A stretch of DNA of 40,469 nt from Jimgerdemannia flammicorona (Eukaryota; Mucoromycota; Endogonomycetes; Endogonales; Endogonaceae): contig RBNI01000140.1 in assembly GCA_003990745.1 (NCBI GenBank), forward strand, positions 1 to 40,469, written 5' to 3'. The position numbers and the translations under genes are program-made. Position 1 is the first letter of the stretch, and each line of letters starts with the position of its first letter. The notes under the pieces are model-generated. The model was not told the DNA's origin. It searched no databases and worked only from the letters and a program-made list of their open reading frames with translations. Of this stretch, positions 1 through 11,921 are shown piece by piece.

Positions 1-1040
1 TTTTTAACAGACTCAATGTCCCGCGGATTTTTATTGGAAGGGAACCTAGACTATATAGGTCAAAACCCTCCCCCATCACCCATCAAGCACTGCCCCCCCA
101 TTAACCTAGGCTAGCTATTGTCCAGCAGCTTGACCATACCAGGCACAGTAGGGCCTATGTTGGCCTGCACCTCATTCTACACACCATGCTCTCCCTACTA
201 CTAGAGGGAACTCAACCATACACCAATGACTGAAAGCACATGCCTGAGACCCCAACATATGTACAAGGCCATGCCCAAGCTGAATAGAATAGCCCCTGCC
301 ACCCCAAAGAGAATGACAGGCAAAGAAAAAACCCTCATCAAAGTATATCATGGTGGGTAGGACCTGGTTCTCTCAGTCAAGGTGAGTAAAGGACTTATAC
401 ATGAGGTGGGAGGAGACCCCCAATACCCCACTACTCAAGCCTGTAGGCCTCAATCATGTTGCCATGTCAGCTCCCAGTTCCAGTTGAGTGCAGCCAAGAT
501 ACTTAAAATGGGTAGCCTTGGGCCCTCTGACCCCCTCCAACAATCAAGGCCCAACCCACCAAATTACCAAAAGAAGCCGAGAGTAACACCTACTACCTAA
601 CCACTCAGCACCAATCAAAAGGCCCCACCAAAGCAGTATCTATACCAGCCCCAATGACTGCCCCCAGCCTGGTACTCTACTGGTTCACTGTAATCACTCT
701 TCCTCCTATCTGTGATGGCCATCTCCTCTCCCATCCTGACATTATCTGAAAAACAGTCACCTATACCAGAACTGTACTCACTGAGAAGCTCACCAAAGCC
801 AGAGGGCCCCACTACAGGTACCAAGGACCTACAGATAACCTACACTGAGCACTTAACACCCAAGGTCAGCCAACTCTCTACATAATCTGTGATATACCAA
901 GACAGCACTTTATTGGTGATAGCAAAAGAAAGAAGGTGCCACACCAAACTGGATGCACTCCAGACACAGCCAAAGGTATCAGAAACTGCAAAAAAGTAGA
1001 GAAGATACTGATTGGATACTGATAAAGGAGCAACTCATCA
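1..1040. other. Unassigned C-rich stretch, no gene recognised
   Basis: This kilobase is visibly richer in C than the AT-rich remnants that follow. Short open frames exist on both strands (for example 382-600 plus and 615-824 minus), but none shows a recognisable motif or a biased composition typical of a protein. It could be the decayed 3' part or LTR of the copia element whose Gag lies next to it, or an unrelated repeat. No matching repeat was seen elsewhere in the window. Confidence 0.4.
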
Positions 1041-2170
1041 CTATTGCCTCTCTCTTACTGCTCTGCAATAGGTACAGTAAACCAACCTGAGGTAGAGGGG
1101 GTAATAATTGTGGAAAGTGGACTCAGAAGGTTGTCTACCAAACCATTGTGACCAGTAAGGTAGTAGATAAAGAGGTGGTAGTATTTGTATTATCATGCTT
1201 CTCTTGATAGTTCTTTCTACCATTCTCATATTACCAATGCTGATCTTTTCCATACTTATTTTCACTGCTTTTCTTGTCATTTTTTCAACTATAGCAATAC
1301 TGCTTCCTATATCTATACTTGCTATAGTATTCACAGTAACTATCATACTTGATTGATTGATTGATAGACTGATTATTGTATTGTTGAGCTTGGGTTTGGG
1401 TTTGTCTCTTTTGGTCTTATTGCCCATGCTTTTGACCTTATTTGGTACTGTGTATATAGAACTTGTAGAAGGCATTTTCATTATCTTTAGTGATACCATT
1501 TCCTAGGTACATTTCCTCATTTATGAGACTCATTATCATATAGATATAATCTATGAGTCTCTCACTCTTACACATGGCTGCCACTATGACATTATATATA
1601 TCTAAAAGTCCTCTTAAGAGTACTATAACCTTGTCTTCATTCTTAATCCAATCTGCAGATATGCTGAGAGAATTTCCTTGATTCATCAGATTGTCAATGT
1701 GACTGGTATATTTGCAAATACTTTTCTTAGACTTTATTTAAATATTGAATAGTTGAGATTTCAAGTAGAATTGATTCAATATGGATGCTTATATATAATG
1801 ATTACATAGGGCCTCCCATATCTCATGAGCCATTGTAGTATATATTATGAGCTTTGTTTGAGAATTTAACAATCTCATATAATACTCAGTAATTATTTAT
1901 AATATCATAATCTTAAATTAGTGCTTGTGGCTTCATATACTCCATTAAGCTATATTCATCAAGAAGATTCATTATATAAAATGCCCAAATAGTGTAATCT
2001 TTTCCATCAAAGATCAGGATAGACCTCTTGGCTATATTTATACTTATAACTAGAACTGTATTTCCCATACTTATTGAGGTAGTTATACTTATAGTTGATA
2101 GAATACTTATAATTGATATATCTATTTCTATGCTCATATTGCTAGACTGATCATCAGATATTTCTAACAT
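1041..2170 (-). pseudogene. Ty1/copia Gag remnant (UBN2-like)
   Basis: Read on the minus strand, the upstream part (2170 to about 1913) contains FDGKDYTIWAFYIMNLLDEY, the start-of-Gag pattern of copia polyproteins in which a ligand-like 'F.G..Y..W...M...L' block precedes the capsid. After frame breaks, 1686-1438 contains KVIVLLRGLLDIYNVIVAAM, matching the conserved 'LLRSLP.SY..V...L' block of the UBN2/Gag family. The rest down to 1041 is open but low complexity. Several stops and frameshifts separate the blocks, so this is dead. No protease, integrase or RT of copia type follows within the window. Family assignment rests on two motif blocks and is moderately sure. Confidence 0.6.
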
Positions 2171-2520
2171 ATGTAGTATATTTTAAAGAGATATATTACT
2201 ATAGCCACTTAGTACTAGTAGAGCTTATAATCTTTATTGTAAAGAGAGGGGTATTTTATTGAAGTTACATAGGTCACATATTTCACATATTACTAATGAA
2301 TAATGTAAATCTGATAGAATGGTATAAGGTCACATACTGGTATATCAAGTTGCTATCTCAACAAAATCAAATCAAATTTAAGTTAAACTCAATTTAATTC
2401 AATTTATTAAAAATACTAACTATATACATATAGATATATTGATCTAGTTTTTAAATTAGCTTTTTCATCTGAATAATAGAAATAATGTTATATCTGGGTT
2501 TTGATTTCTTCTTAACATAC
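2171..2520. other. AT-rich spacer between copia and gypsy remnants
   Basis: No gene is seen. The stretch may hold a decayed LTR or leader of the copia element and the broken end of element D, but no LTR partner or clear primer-binding site could be found. Confidence 0.4.
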
Positions 2521-3000
2521 TCAGATTATAACTTGATATCTTTTAGAGAGATTATATTAGTTTGTTAATCAATATAGAAGTTCTTCCAAGTGAGCTAGAA
2601 TTTTTTAAGAATAAGATTGTATTCAGAAAGATATATAATATAGAAGGTTTACCTTATAGTATAGTCTCTAAGTTATAGAAGTATATTCTTATATATTTTG
2701 AAGAGTTTCTATTTGTTCTATTTCTAAATATAATAATATTTTCTTTTAAGTTTCTTTGTATCTTGAGGTGAAATTTGTTAGCAGTTTCTTTGTCAAGATA
2801 GTATTTGCTTACCCTACTGTCAATAAGGACTTTAATAGAGTTTTCTTTGATTTTTTCTTAGAGGTAGATATATTCTATATTAGTTTCTTACTAGGTAGTA
2901 ATTGTTTCCAAAGTAATTTCTTCTTCTTAATCTTTTATTTCTCTATCTTCATTATTGATGTTCTTGATTTCTTCATTCTATTATTCTAGAATAGTTAACT
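2521..3000 (-). pseudogene. Element D, aspartic protease fragment
   Basis: On the minus strand around 2835-2780 the frame reads VLIDSRVSKYYLDKETANKF. This matches the retroviral-type aspartic protease core 'LIDSGAS..FI....A..L', with the active-site DSG changed to DSR. The fragment continues the D polyprotein whose Gag lies at about 9107-11050: Gypsy-A and its 5-bp duplication sit between the two halves in the same orientation. Downstream towards 2521 the frame is broken by stops and shows no clear RT. Inactive because of the active-site change and stops. Confidence 0.55.
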
Positions 3001-3005
3001 TGTAC
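3001..3005. repeat. Left target-site duplication of Gypsy-A
   Basis: TGTAC directly precedes the left LTR, and the identical TGTAC follows the right LTR at 9102-9106. A 5-bp duplication is typical of Ty3/gypsy integration. It fixes both outer boundaries. Confidence 0.85.
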
Positions 3006-3469
3006 TATAACAATTTCACAGTTATATTTAGCCTTAGTATATTTTTGTGTCTTTTAGTTAGTCTTTTCTTATCATTTCTTGAATATTCTACTATGTTCTG
3101 CCACCTTCTACTTGCTTAGAAACCTTCTCTTAGTACCCAGACATCACTAGAACATTCTTGTCTTTTCTTAGTACCAAGTATCTTATCCTAACTAGTCATA
3201 GAACCTTTTGGAATATTGTAGAATAGTATTAGTTAGCTTTGCTGAGAACTTATTTCTTGGCATTTCTCTTTCTTTCTAATATCCTTCCAGATCTTTCTTT
3301 CAGATCATATATAAATATCTCTATTCTCTACCTAAATAAAGCTTAGAATATTTTCTCCCAAAAATCCTTCAAGAACACTTAAACCTTTAAGTATTTCTTT
3401 GAGCTACTTTAGGTCAACTAAAATCTCCAGATTTAGCCACTTCCTCTTAAAGAAACTAAAATCATTACA
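3006..3469 (+). repeat. Gypsy-A 5' LTR
   Basis: The sequence aligns along its whole length with 8647-9101. It starts TATAACAATTTC, against TGTAATAATTTC in the right copy, and ends TTACA (TTATA in the right copy). The canonical TG...CA ends have each been lost once by G-to-A or C-to-T change. A TATA box (TATAAATA, 3310-3317) is followed 25 bp later by AATAAA (3335-3340), giving a very short R-type region. Confidence 0.9.
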
Positions 3470-3471
3470 CT

Positions 3472-3485
3472 TGATAACAGTGGTG
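3472..3485 (+). other. Gypsy-A primer-binding site
   Basis: TGATAACAGTGGTG lies two bases after the LTR. It matches the Gypsy-B site TGGTAGCAGTGGTT except for two G-to-A changes and its last base. The implied primer tRNA would end in CACTGCTACCA. An initiator-Met tRNA is a guess based on the TGGTA start usual for that primer. Confidence 0.6.
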
Positions 3486-3730
3486 TCATTATATCTTGCC
3501 TTATTAAGAAACCTCACACAAATTCAGAAACCAATCACAACTAGTCACACAAATCCAAAATGAGTTGCAAAGAGTCAGTCTACTAGTCAGATCTCTCTGG
3601 AGAAACAGGAGAACTACAAGTCAGTATAGAGGACATGATTACCTCTTTGGTCCACCAAATCTAAGTACTTTAAGTACAACTAGAATAGCAGAAAATAAGA
3701 ACTGTAAGTATATTACATTCTATCATAGTA

Positions 3731-4579
3731 CTAGTCAGTTTCAAGCCACTCAAGCCAGATACCTTTGACAGTCACCAAGGAGGACTATCTATAGATGCAT
3801 GGACCTTCCAATTAGACCAATACTTCGAGCTCACAAGAATGAAAGAAGATATGTAAGTTCAATTTGCTGCCACACTTCTCTGAGAAAATGCAGCCATTTG
3901 ATAGTACAATCACATTATAACTATATCTATATATTTATATACACAAATTAAAGATTGGAAAGCTTTCAAGAGAGCCCTTCATAGGCAGTTCAAGCCTGCT
4001 AATGCTACCAAGCTAGCCAGAGATAAGCTAGCAAACATCAAGTAACTCAAGTCTGTGCAAAGCTACAATATACAATTTCTGTCAATCCTACTTGAACTAC
4101 CAGTAATAGCTGAGGATAAAAAGATAGACCGCTATATCTAAGATCTGAAAGAAAACACACAAGTCAAGATTGAGCTAGAAGAGCTACAAAGTCTTAATGA
4201 AGCTATAAGGATTGCTAATAGGTTTAATATTATCACCTTTGGTAACTGCTTTAAACCTAAATACTACAAGAAGAACTACTTCAAGAACTACCACAAAAAC
4301 TAATCAACAATAGTTGGCCCAGTACTAATAGACTTAAATACTATGAACAAAAAGAACACCAAGCTCACCTCTGAAGAAAAGGACTGTCTGAAGAAATCCA
4401 GAGCCTGTTTCTTCTGTTATCAAACAGGACATATTATAACCAAATGCCCTAGAAAGACTAGTGAATCTTCTAGACCAGTCACTATATTGTCCAAAGATAC
4501 ACCTGTCAACCTTACTACTAGTCAATCCAAACTTAAGATCAAGAAGCTTCACCTGAAGGCTCAGACCCCTCAATATTAA
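3731..4579 (+). pseudogene. Gypsy-A Gag with CCHC zinc knuckle
   Basis: The translated frame from about 3780 shows the Retrotrans_gag pattern: WTFQLDQYFELTRMKEDM, then DWKAFKRALHRQFKPAN, then a block resembling 'L.QL.SV..Y...F..L'. The C-terminal 4343-4579 stretch is open and carries a zinc knuckle, CX2CX4HX4C, at 4406-4447 (CFFCYQTGHIITKC) with all four ligands intact. Gag would form the particle and bind RNA. Several stops at former Gln or Trp codons and frame changes break the N-terminal half. The start codon cannot be fixed. The dUTPase frame follows immediately. Confidence 0.8.
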
Positions 4580-4589
4580 ATAGAAAAAA

Positions 4590-4944
4590 CTATTAGTCTT
4601 GACCTATACTCTATCAAACAAGTCACCATTTCAGCCAAGGGCTAAACTCTAGTGCCTACTGGAATTTCAGTTCAATATCCTGAAGGACATTATGCCAGAA
4701 TTGCACCACAATCAGGACTCAGTATCAAACATTATTTAGCTATAGGTGCTGGTGTCATTGACTCAGACTTTTGAGGACAAGTTCAAGTCCTACTTATCAA
4801 CTAGAAGGATAAAGACTACACAGTTAAGAAAGGAGACCAAGTCACACAAATGATCCTAGAAAAAGCCAGTCAACTTAAGATTATAGAAGTCTATGAACTC
4901 TCTGAAACCAAATGAGACCAAAAAGGTTTTGGTAGTACTAATTA
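4590..4944 (+). pseudogene. Gypsy-A dUTPase domain
   Basis: The frame reads LDLYSIKQVTISAKG, then a stop, then LVPTGISVQYPEGHYARIAP, QSGLSIKHYL, GAGVIDSDF and, near the end, GFGSTN. These are motifs 1 to 5 of trimeric dUTPases, including the Asp of GVID that binds the uracil/water site and the C-terminal P-loop-like FGST. dUTPase hydrolyses dUTP to dUMP and limits uracil in cDNA. Stops occur inside motif 1's flank, after DSDF (Arg in the family) and in the middle. It sits between zinc knuckle and protease, the same position as in Gypsy-B, so it is an element-encoded domain and not a host gene. Confidence 0.85.
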
Positions 4945-7900
4945 AGTAGCAAGTATTGCTGAAAATTGAGCTCAAGCTATACTCATTTTCAAAGATCTAG
5001 TCAAAGGAAAAGAAGTTCAAATACTCATAAACAGCAGAGCTATAGAGAACTTCATCAATCAGAACCTCATCAAAAGTCTCAAGATCCTTACCAAGTCTGC
5101 ACTCAAGAATAATAGTATAGTTACTATAGATGGTACTCTGTATCCTATCAAGTCAATTGTTGCCAAACTATCTATCAAGATTCAGAAATATTGGGAATGA
5201 GTAGACTTCAAGGTTGCATTACTAGGAGATCATGATCTGATTCTAGAAAAACCCTGGCTTATAAAATATAATCCAAATATTGATTGGTATAAGAATAAAG
5301 TTACCTTACTTCAAGATAGAGCTAACATCACTATCAAGACAGACAAGACTACAAGTAAGATCCAGATTGCAACACTGTTAGCTATACAGTACAAGAGAGT
5401 ACTCAAGAAGGCAATATATGTTTTTATTGTAATGATCTGTCCTAAGAAACAAGATAAGAGACTATCAGTCAATAAAAGTATTAAGTTACTGCTAGAAGAA
5501 TTCAAGGATGTCTTTCCAGATAAGCTACCTGGTCTACCACTTATATGAGAAGTTGATCATGAAATCAAACTAACTCCAGGAGCTGTACCACTCAAGAAAC
5601 ACATATACTATATGTTACTACTCAAAATTGAAGTAGTCAAGAAGGAACTAAAAGAGCTACTTACATAAAGAGCTATCTAGCCAAGCAAATCTCCTTATGG
5701 CTCACTAGTCTTATTAATTAAGAAAAAGGATAGTACTCTACAAATATGTATAGACTATCATATACTCAACAAGCTTACTATCAAGAACTGCTATCTGCTA
5801 CTCTTGATTGATCAAATCTTTGATGCCCTCAAGAATATCAAGTACTTCACCAAGTTGAACCTCATGTCAGGATACCACCAGATTTGAATCAAGCCAGAAG
5901 ATATTTCCAAGACTGCATTCATGACCTTCTTTGGACTTTACAAATTCCTGGTCTTAGCATTTGGTCTCACTAATGTACCTATCATATTCCAGACCCTAAT
6001 GAATAAGATATTTAAGAACTAACTATTTATTTTTCTATTGATATATCTTGACAATATTCTAATCTTTAGTATAACTAAAGAAGAATATCTCAAATACATT
6101 TGAATAGTCCTAGAGATTCTGCAAAAATACAAGCTTTATACTAAACTCAAGAAGTGTGAATTCTTTAAGGAACAAGTTGAATATCTTGGTCATATTATCT
6201 CTGCATAAGGAATTCAAGTAGACCTACACAAGATAGAAGTAATTAAAGAATAACCCATTCTATCGAATCTTACAAAACTCCAATTCTTCCTTAGTCTAGC
6301 TGGCTACTACTATTGCTTTGTCAGAAACTTCTTTGGTATTACTGAGCTACTAACTAACCTCATAAGGAAGGCTCTGCACTTAGACCACTATATACTCTAC
6401 ATCTGGGACCTCTTTTGTTAACAAGCTTTTCAAGAACTCAAGAACTACCTGACCCATGCTCCAGTCCTACATAATGCAGATCAAAGCCTAAAATTCACAG
6501 TCACTACTAATGTGTCAAATTTTGCCATTAGAGTAGTCCTATTATAAGATGATGATAAAGGATATCACTTCATTGCTTTTGAGTCCTACAAGTTGGCTCT
6601 AGCTGAACAGAAGCTAGCCACTCATAAGAAGGAGCTACTAGTAATAATATATGCACTAGACTACTGGTGATGCTATCTAGAAGGTATTGAGTTTAATGTT
6701 ATTATTGACCATTAATCCCTCAAATATATCAATACCCAATCTACTCTATCATATCTATAAGCCAAGTAGAGCCTCAAGCTTCAAACCTTCAACCTGATGA
6801 TCATCTATAAGTCTGGTAAGACACTTGTAGTACCAGATGCCTTATCAAGATGCCCTGACCTCACCACAATTATGCAAGTTACCTTAGTATTAGAATTTCT
6901 AGACCAAATCAAGCAAGCTTACAAAGAAGACACAACTGCCACTAGAGTTTTCTTAAATGAGCTCAAGGATATATATACTGTCAAGAACAATCTGATCTAT
7001 CATCAAGACCAAGTCTATCTATCTGAAGATATAAACCTATGCTATAAGGTTTTGCAAGAATACTATGACTCCTCTCACCAGTTATTTTGGAATTAAGAAG
7101 ACTGTCAAGAATATCCAATGCTACTACTATTGGCCAAACATGGTCAAGGAAATCAAGAACTATATTGCCAGCTGTAATTTATATCAGTGCAATAAGTCTA
7201 CCAACCAAGCACTCACTAGTTTGCTACAACTACTGCCAATTCCTACCAAGAAGTTTGAGCAAGTCACTATGGACTTTGTAACTCAACTACCACAAACTCA
7301 ATCTGGTGCTGATGCTATCATCATATTTGTTGACTGCCTGACCAAGACTATGATTGCTAAACCAATCACTACTAATATTACTATACCTGAGATTGCAAGA
7401 ATCTTCTTCAAGTCTATCTTCTATCACTATGGCCTATCATGAGTAATTGTTAGTAATTGTGACCCCAAGTTTACCAGTCACTTCTGACAAACTCTCTTCA
7501 AGACTCTGGGAACCCAATTGGTTATGTCTACTGCCTTTCATCTACAAACTGATAGACAAACTGAGCACATGAACAGAACTCTAGAACAAATGCTTAGAAA
7601 CTATGTTTCTTATAAGTAAGATAATTGGGACATCTACCTGACTTATATAGAGTTTGCATACAATAATACTGTCCAATTATCTACTAGTCTTTCCCCTTTC
7701 TGGCTACTCCACAGTCAAGATCCTGAGACTCCTACAAGTCTATTTCCTTTTAAGAAAATCAGTTAAATATAAGTTCCAACCACTAAGAACCTTATAGACA
7801 AAATGAATAAACTACTCAAGATTACTACTGTGAATCTTCAGAAGGCTCAACAGCATCAAGCCAAGTATGCTGACAAGAAACTTTGTGATGTTACTTACAC

Positions 7901-8147
7901 TGTTGGAGATTAAGTCCTACTGTCTACTGAGAATCTCAAGATATAATCTCAAGTCAACCACCCTTTGAACAAGTTCCAACCCAAGTATATTGGATCTTTT
8001 GAGATCACTGAACAAGTCTCTGTATTCTTCTACTACCTCAAGCTACCTGAAATCATGAGAGTACACCCAGTCTTTCATGTGTCATACCTCAAGATCTAGA
8101 ACTAGTCACTGCTCTACTCTGGTCAAATTCCTAAGCTATCTATCTCT
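4945..8147 (+). pseudogene. Gypsy-A Pol: protease, RT, RNase H, integrase
   Basis: Protease: ILINSRAIENFINQ near 5023, where the DSGA active site has become NSRA by two G-to-A changes, followed by the DHDLILEKPWL block. RT: begins about 5550, with ICIDYHILNK near 5740 and YLDN at 6044-6055, where the second catalytic Asp of YLDD is now Asn. RNase H: about 6480-6830 (FTVTTNVSNFAI, THKKELLVIIYALDYW). Integrase: zinc-binding region from about 7040, MDFVTQL near 7268, IVSNCDPKF near 7445, and the Glu-containing [15 protein letters not shown] near 7550. A GPY/F-like block and HPVFHVSYLK precede the chromodomain. A 1-nt frameshift near 7070 and many stops make it inactive. Confidence 0.88.
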
Positions 8148-8345
8148 GTGATTATTGAAGACCATATTGAGTATGAAGCTGAGAAAATCCTTGACAAACA
8201 AATCTGCTACTACTGTCCTAAATACCTAGTCAAGTGGATGGACTACTCTGAATATGATACTATCTGGGAACTACTGGTCAACCTCAAGAACTCTCAAGAT
8301 CTAGTTCAAGACTTTGAGGCAAAACACATTGCCCAATCTCTGTAG
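8148..8345 (+). pseudogene. Gypsy-A C-terminal chromodomain
   Basis: This open stretch contains YEAEKILDKQ, YLVKWMDYSEYDTIWELLVN and a closing LVQDFEA. That is the chromodomain pattern 'YEVEKIL...YLVKWKGY....TWEP..NL', with aromatic-cage positions Y, W and W still recognisable. In chromoviruses this integrase tail directs insertion to marked chromatin. It is the end of the Gypsy-A polyprotein and terminates at TAG (8343-8345). It has no start of its own. Confidence 0.85.
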
Positions 8346-8633
8346 TGACTTCCTTAGATTGTCAATAACCCATGGTAATGACCAGTACCTTATGTATCAG
8401 AAGTTTACTTTGAGACTCCAGAACTAGCAGAATATTTAATGAACAAGAAGTCTATTGAAATGAAGCTACTAGTTGGGTTCAAATCTCTCTCAGTTAATTA
8501 GTCTGATAATAGGTCCTCTGCCCTATATGAGGATGGCCAATCTCTGTCAATACACCAATATAAGTTTGAGAAATTTTGGTTAAGTATATCTAGTCTTATA
8601 TTACCTAAGAACTCAATGAGGATATTGGTTCTT

Positions 8634-8646
8634 AAGGAGAGAGAGA
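8634..8646 (+). other. Gypsy-A polypurine tract
   Basis: AAGGAGAGAGAGA directly abuts the right LTR start TGTAATAATTTC, as expected for the plus-strand primer. About 290 bp between chromodomain and tract carry no recognisable gene. Confidence 0.85.
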
Positions 8647-9101
8647 TGTAATAATTTCACAGTTATATTTAGCCTTAGTACATTTTTATGTCTTTTAGTT
8701 AGTTTTTTCTTATCATTTCTTGAACATTCTACTATGTTCTGCCACCTTCTACTTACTTAGAAACCTTCTCTTAGTGCTCAGACATTACTAGAACATTCTT
8801 GTCTTTTCTTGGCACCAAGTATCTTGTTCTAACTAGTCATAGAACCTTTTGGAACAATATTAGTCAGTTTTACTGAGAACCTATTTCTTGGTATTTCTCT
8901 TTCTTTCCAAGATCCTTCTAGATCTTTCTTTCAGATTATGTATAAATATCTCTATTCTCTATTTGAATAAAGCTCAGAATATTTTTTTCTCAGAAATTCT
9001 TCAAGAATACTTGAACCTTTAAGTATCTCTTTGAGCTACTTTAGGCCAACTAGAATCTCCAGATTTAGCCACTTCCTCTTAAAGAAACTAGAACTGTTAT
9101 A
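8647..9101 (+). repeat. Gypsy-A 3' LTR
   Basis: 455-bp partner of 3006-3469. The differences are mainly transitions, plus a few small indels (for example near 8850, where the left copy has extra bases). Confidence 0.9.
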
Positions 9102-9106
9102 TGTAC
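9102..9106. repeat. Right target-site duplication of Gypsy-A
   Basis: TGTAC, identical to 3001-3005. Confidence 0.85.
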
Positions 9107-11050
9107 TTTTTAGATTTAAGAATATATGTAATACATTCTCCTATATATTCAAAATAGTATATCTTGATTCTATGAGAGTATCATCTTGTGAAAATATATC
9201 CATTAGTGATATACTAATACTATTTCTAGTCTCAGTCTTGAGATTCTTCAATATAGATGATCTTTTATATCTTAGTCTTCTCCTTGGCTTTGTTAGAGTA
9301 CTTTTCTATTGATCTGAAGACTTTCCTCCTCTATCAGAAAGTGATAGTTTATTTGTTTCTTCAACTTCAAGATTATTATATATCACTTTGATGATGGCTT
9401 AGATAATTTATTTTCTATATATAATAATTTCAATAGTCTTTTATCCTATATTATATAGTAGAACCTTGATTTTACCTTTAAATTCTTGGTCTATAACTTC
9501 TTTAACTATATAGAGTCTCTCATTCTTAACCAGACTACTTCTTTCTGCAAGACAGATGTAAGTTTCTTTAGAGACTTCTATTCTATATCTGTGCTAATAA
9601 TTGCTTGCTTATTTAGTTCAATGGTTACTTCTATACTAGAGTAAAGATTGTAGCCAGTATCAGATTTATATACTTTATCAGAGATCTTTATAATAATATA
9701 GAATCTCTTGATCTTAATTTTCTCAGAGATTCTTTTGAGATTATCTTCTATCATAAAGATAGTATATGAGAAGGATGGTCCTTTATTTGTATTAATCTTC
9801 TTATTAGAATATTTATAGAATATATGTCCTTTCTTTTTATAATAAAAATATACTCTTTTTTTTTATAAGTTCTTTTATGTATCTTCTTATTGAATAGTTT
9901 CTTGAATTCTTCTTGTAATCTTGAAGACTCATTCTGAGGTTTATACTTTTTCTTGAATTGATGTCATTTATCTCCTTTGTTGTTATTTCTATTATCTCTT
10001 AGCCTTTGAGTTACAAAAATAGTATGTGTTCTTATAATAGCTTGTCCTAGATACTATTCTTATACAGGTAATTGTGGAGTCATCCTTTTTATTGGATTTT
10101 TTCTAATAACTATCTGAGAATAGCATCAAAGAAATAGATAGCTTAGGTTCTATTTATAGTCTATTCTTATTAGCTATATTCTACTCCTATAGTATTCAAG
10201 AGAGTTTCCAGTCTTATAGCAAATACTTCAAAATCTTCTTTTCTATTATTGTAGAATTATAAGTTCTTGAGCTTAGTTCTTGCTTCAGAAATATGGGTGG
10301 AACTACAGAACTGTTGGATTATTAGTTCCTTTAGGCCTATTGTAGCTAAGTAGGCTTTATAGTTAGAGTAATCAGTATTTCCTTCACTTGTATTAATTTT
10401 AGCATAGGTTTTCTAAATAAGAGAGTATACTGGTAGATTATATTACTATTGGACAGTTGTCTCTATAAAATGGGTGGTGACTTCTCTACTTGTGAGCCTA
10501 TAGTTATATAGAGATCTTTAATCTTTAGTGCTTATTATTATTAAGGGTACTATCTAGGTTATAATTATTATTTCCACTATTGATACAATAATTGATATTA
10601 ACTTATTTTATGAATATTGTTACTTAATCTACTTTACTTTCAAATGGAGTAAGATAGAGGCCTTTTATGGATTTGTTTATTTCAATACTGAGATAAAGGG
10701 CTTAAGTAAGTATGACTACTTAGTTGGCCAATACTACTATCTTATCATTTGCTAATATTATTCTACTATCTCTAACATCAGTTTAGTGAGATGATTGAGA
10801 TTCTTCTTCTATTATTATAGTGTTTCAATTATAATTTAGAGTTGATTCTTTTATAATATCACTAAGATGGGTGAGCATATAGACTAGTAGTCTTGATAGA
10901 GTAGTTATTGGGTCTGCTATAATTTTCAGTAAACTATTGAGGCTACTAATATTAAGTTCAGATGTTTTTTCAATTATTTTCTTAGGTCTAAATGATGTAA
11001 CAGAGGCTTTATTAGATCTGATGACTTATAGTTCTTGTTACTAAATTATT
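9107..11050 (-). pseudogene. Element D Gag with mutated zinc knuckle
   Basis: Read on the minus strand, about 10900-10600 gives an N-terminal capsid-like block. 10380-10180 gives IGLKELIIQQF, ISEARTKLKNL and a block ending RLETLLNTIGVEY, clearly related to Gypsy-B Gag (GLKQLMIAQY, IAESRVKLRNL, KLESLLNTIGLEY). At 9850-9809 a zinc knuckle CX2CX4HX4C is recognisable, but all three Cys codons now read TAT (Tyr) while the His remains. The frame runs on to about 9107, where Gypsy-A interrupts it, and resumes at 3000. Numerous stops. Element D is therefore an older gypsy of the same broad family as B, on the same strand. Confidence 0.7.
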
Positions 11051-11899
11051 CTTACTTATGTATAGAGAATTTAATAATAAAAGTAGAATTTCTTTTAATA
11101 GATATAATATCTCTTATAGTTCAAAAAGGTCTTAGTTTTATAGTAGCAATTATTAGAAAGAAGGTTCACTTGTAGTCTCAATAGATTCTCATATATATTT
11201 CTTATAAAAGTAGCTGCTGACTAGTTTGTTGAATTTCTCCTTAAGTTTAGAAGTATAGGAAACTTCTTTGTTAATTATGAGCAAAGTATTGAATACTTCT
11301 TAAATGGTTTTATTTGAGTTTATCTAACTTCTCTTAACTGGTATAAGTTTTGGTCCACTTAGTAATAATTCTGTCAGATTCTTTAACTTAAGTTTAGAGA
11401 GTATCTAGAGTGATAGTACTTCTTATATAACTATTACTAATAATATTAGTAATATTGACTGATTCTGATTATCTGTAGATTCTTAAGGAAGATTGCTTAT
11501 AAATAAAAAGTAACTTTTACTACTATCAAATTATAATAAAACTATATACTAATAGAATTAATATAATATAGAGAGTCAAAGATGACTTTTAACTTTAGGT
11601 TCTGAGTTTTTAAGAAAGTACTAAGTTTTAATTATCTTTTATAGCAAAGTCTAGATATTGCTTTTGAGTTCTTATACTAGTAGTGGTACTGTGCTTATAT
11701 CTTAAGTTAATCAGACTCAGAATTATTTATAAATCAGATCTGATAATTTTTGAGATAAGAATACTACTTTATTCTTATATTTAGAGAAAGTGGAGCTGAG
11801 GTTACAACAAACTCAGTATAGAGAATATTTATATATATATATTTGAAGACTATAACTAAATATAGTGTATTAAATATATCTATATATAGTTATACTACT
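11051..11899. other. AT-rich stretch, no gene recognised
   Basis: This lies between the head-to-head 5' parts of element D (-) and element C copy 1 (+). It probably holds the decayed leaders or LTRs of one or both, but no LTR pair or convincing coding frame was identified. Confidence 0.4.
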
Positions 11900-11921
11900 T
11901 GGATAACTATGACTACTAGTT

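Larger units (their letters stand above)
3006..9101 (+). mobile_element. Gypsy-A: full-length, decayed chromovirus LTR retrotransposon
   Basis: A complete Ty3/gypsy element is bounded by a 464-bp left LTR and a 455-bp right LTR and flanked by the perfect duplication TGTAC. The order on the plus strand is LTR, primer-binding site, Gag with zinc knuckle, dUTPase, protease, RT, RNase H, integrase, chromodomain, polypurine tract, LTR. The chromodomain and the YxDD-type RT place it among chromoviruses. Many stops are present. Where the family residue is known they sit at Gln (CAA/CAG to TAA/TAG), Arg (CGA to TGA) or Trp (TGG to TAG/TGA), all single transitions. It inserted into element D. One frameshift lies near 7070. 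Confidence 0.92.

Noticed and set aside
382..824. Small open frames at 382-600 (+) and 615-824 (-)
   Set aside because: No motif, no neighbouring coding signal, and a length expected by chance.
2756..2989. Phe-rich plus-strand frame as a small membrane protein
   Set aside because: It is the complement of the element D protease region, and its composition follows from AT richness.
4590..4944. dUTPase as an independent host gene captured between elements
   Set aside because: It has the same position and frame context between zinc knuckle and protease in two elements, and no start codon, promoter or stop of its own.
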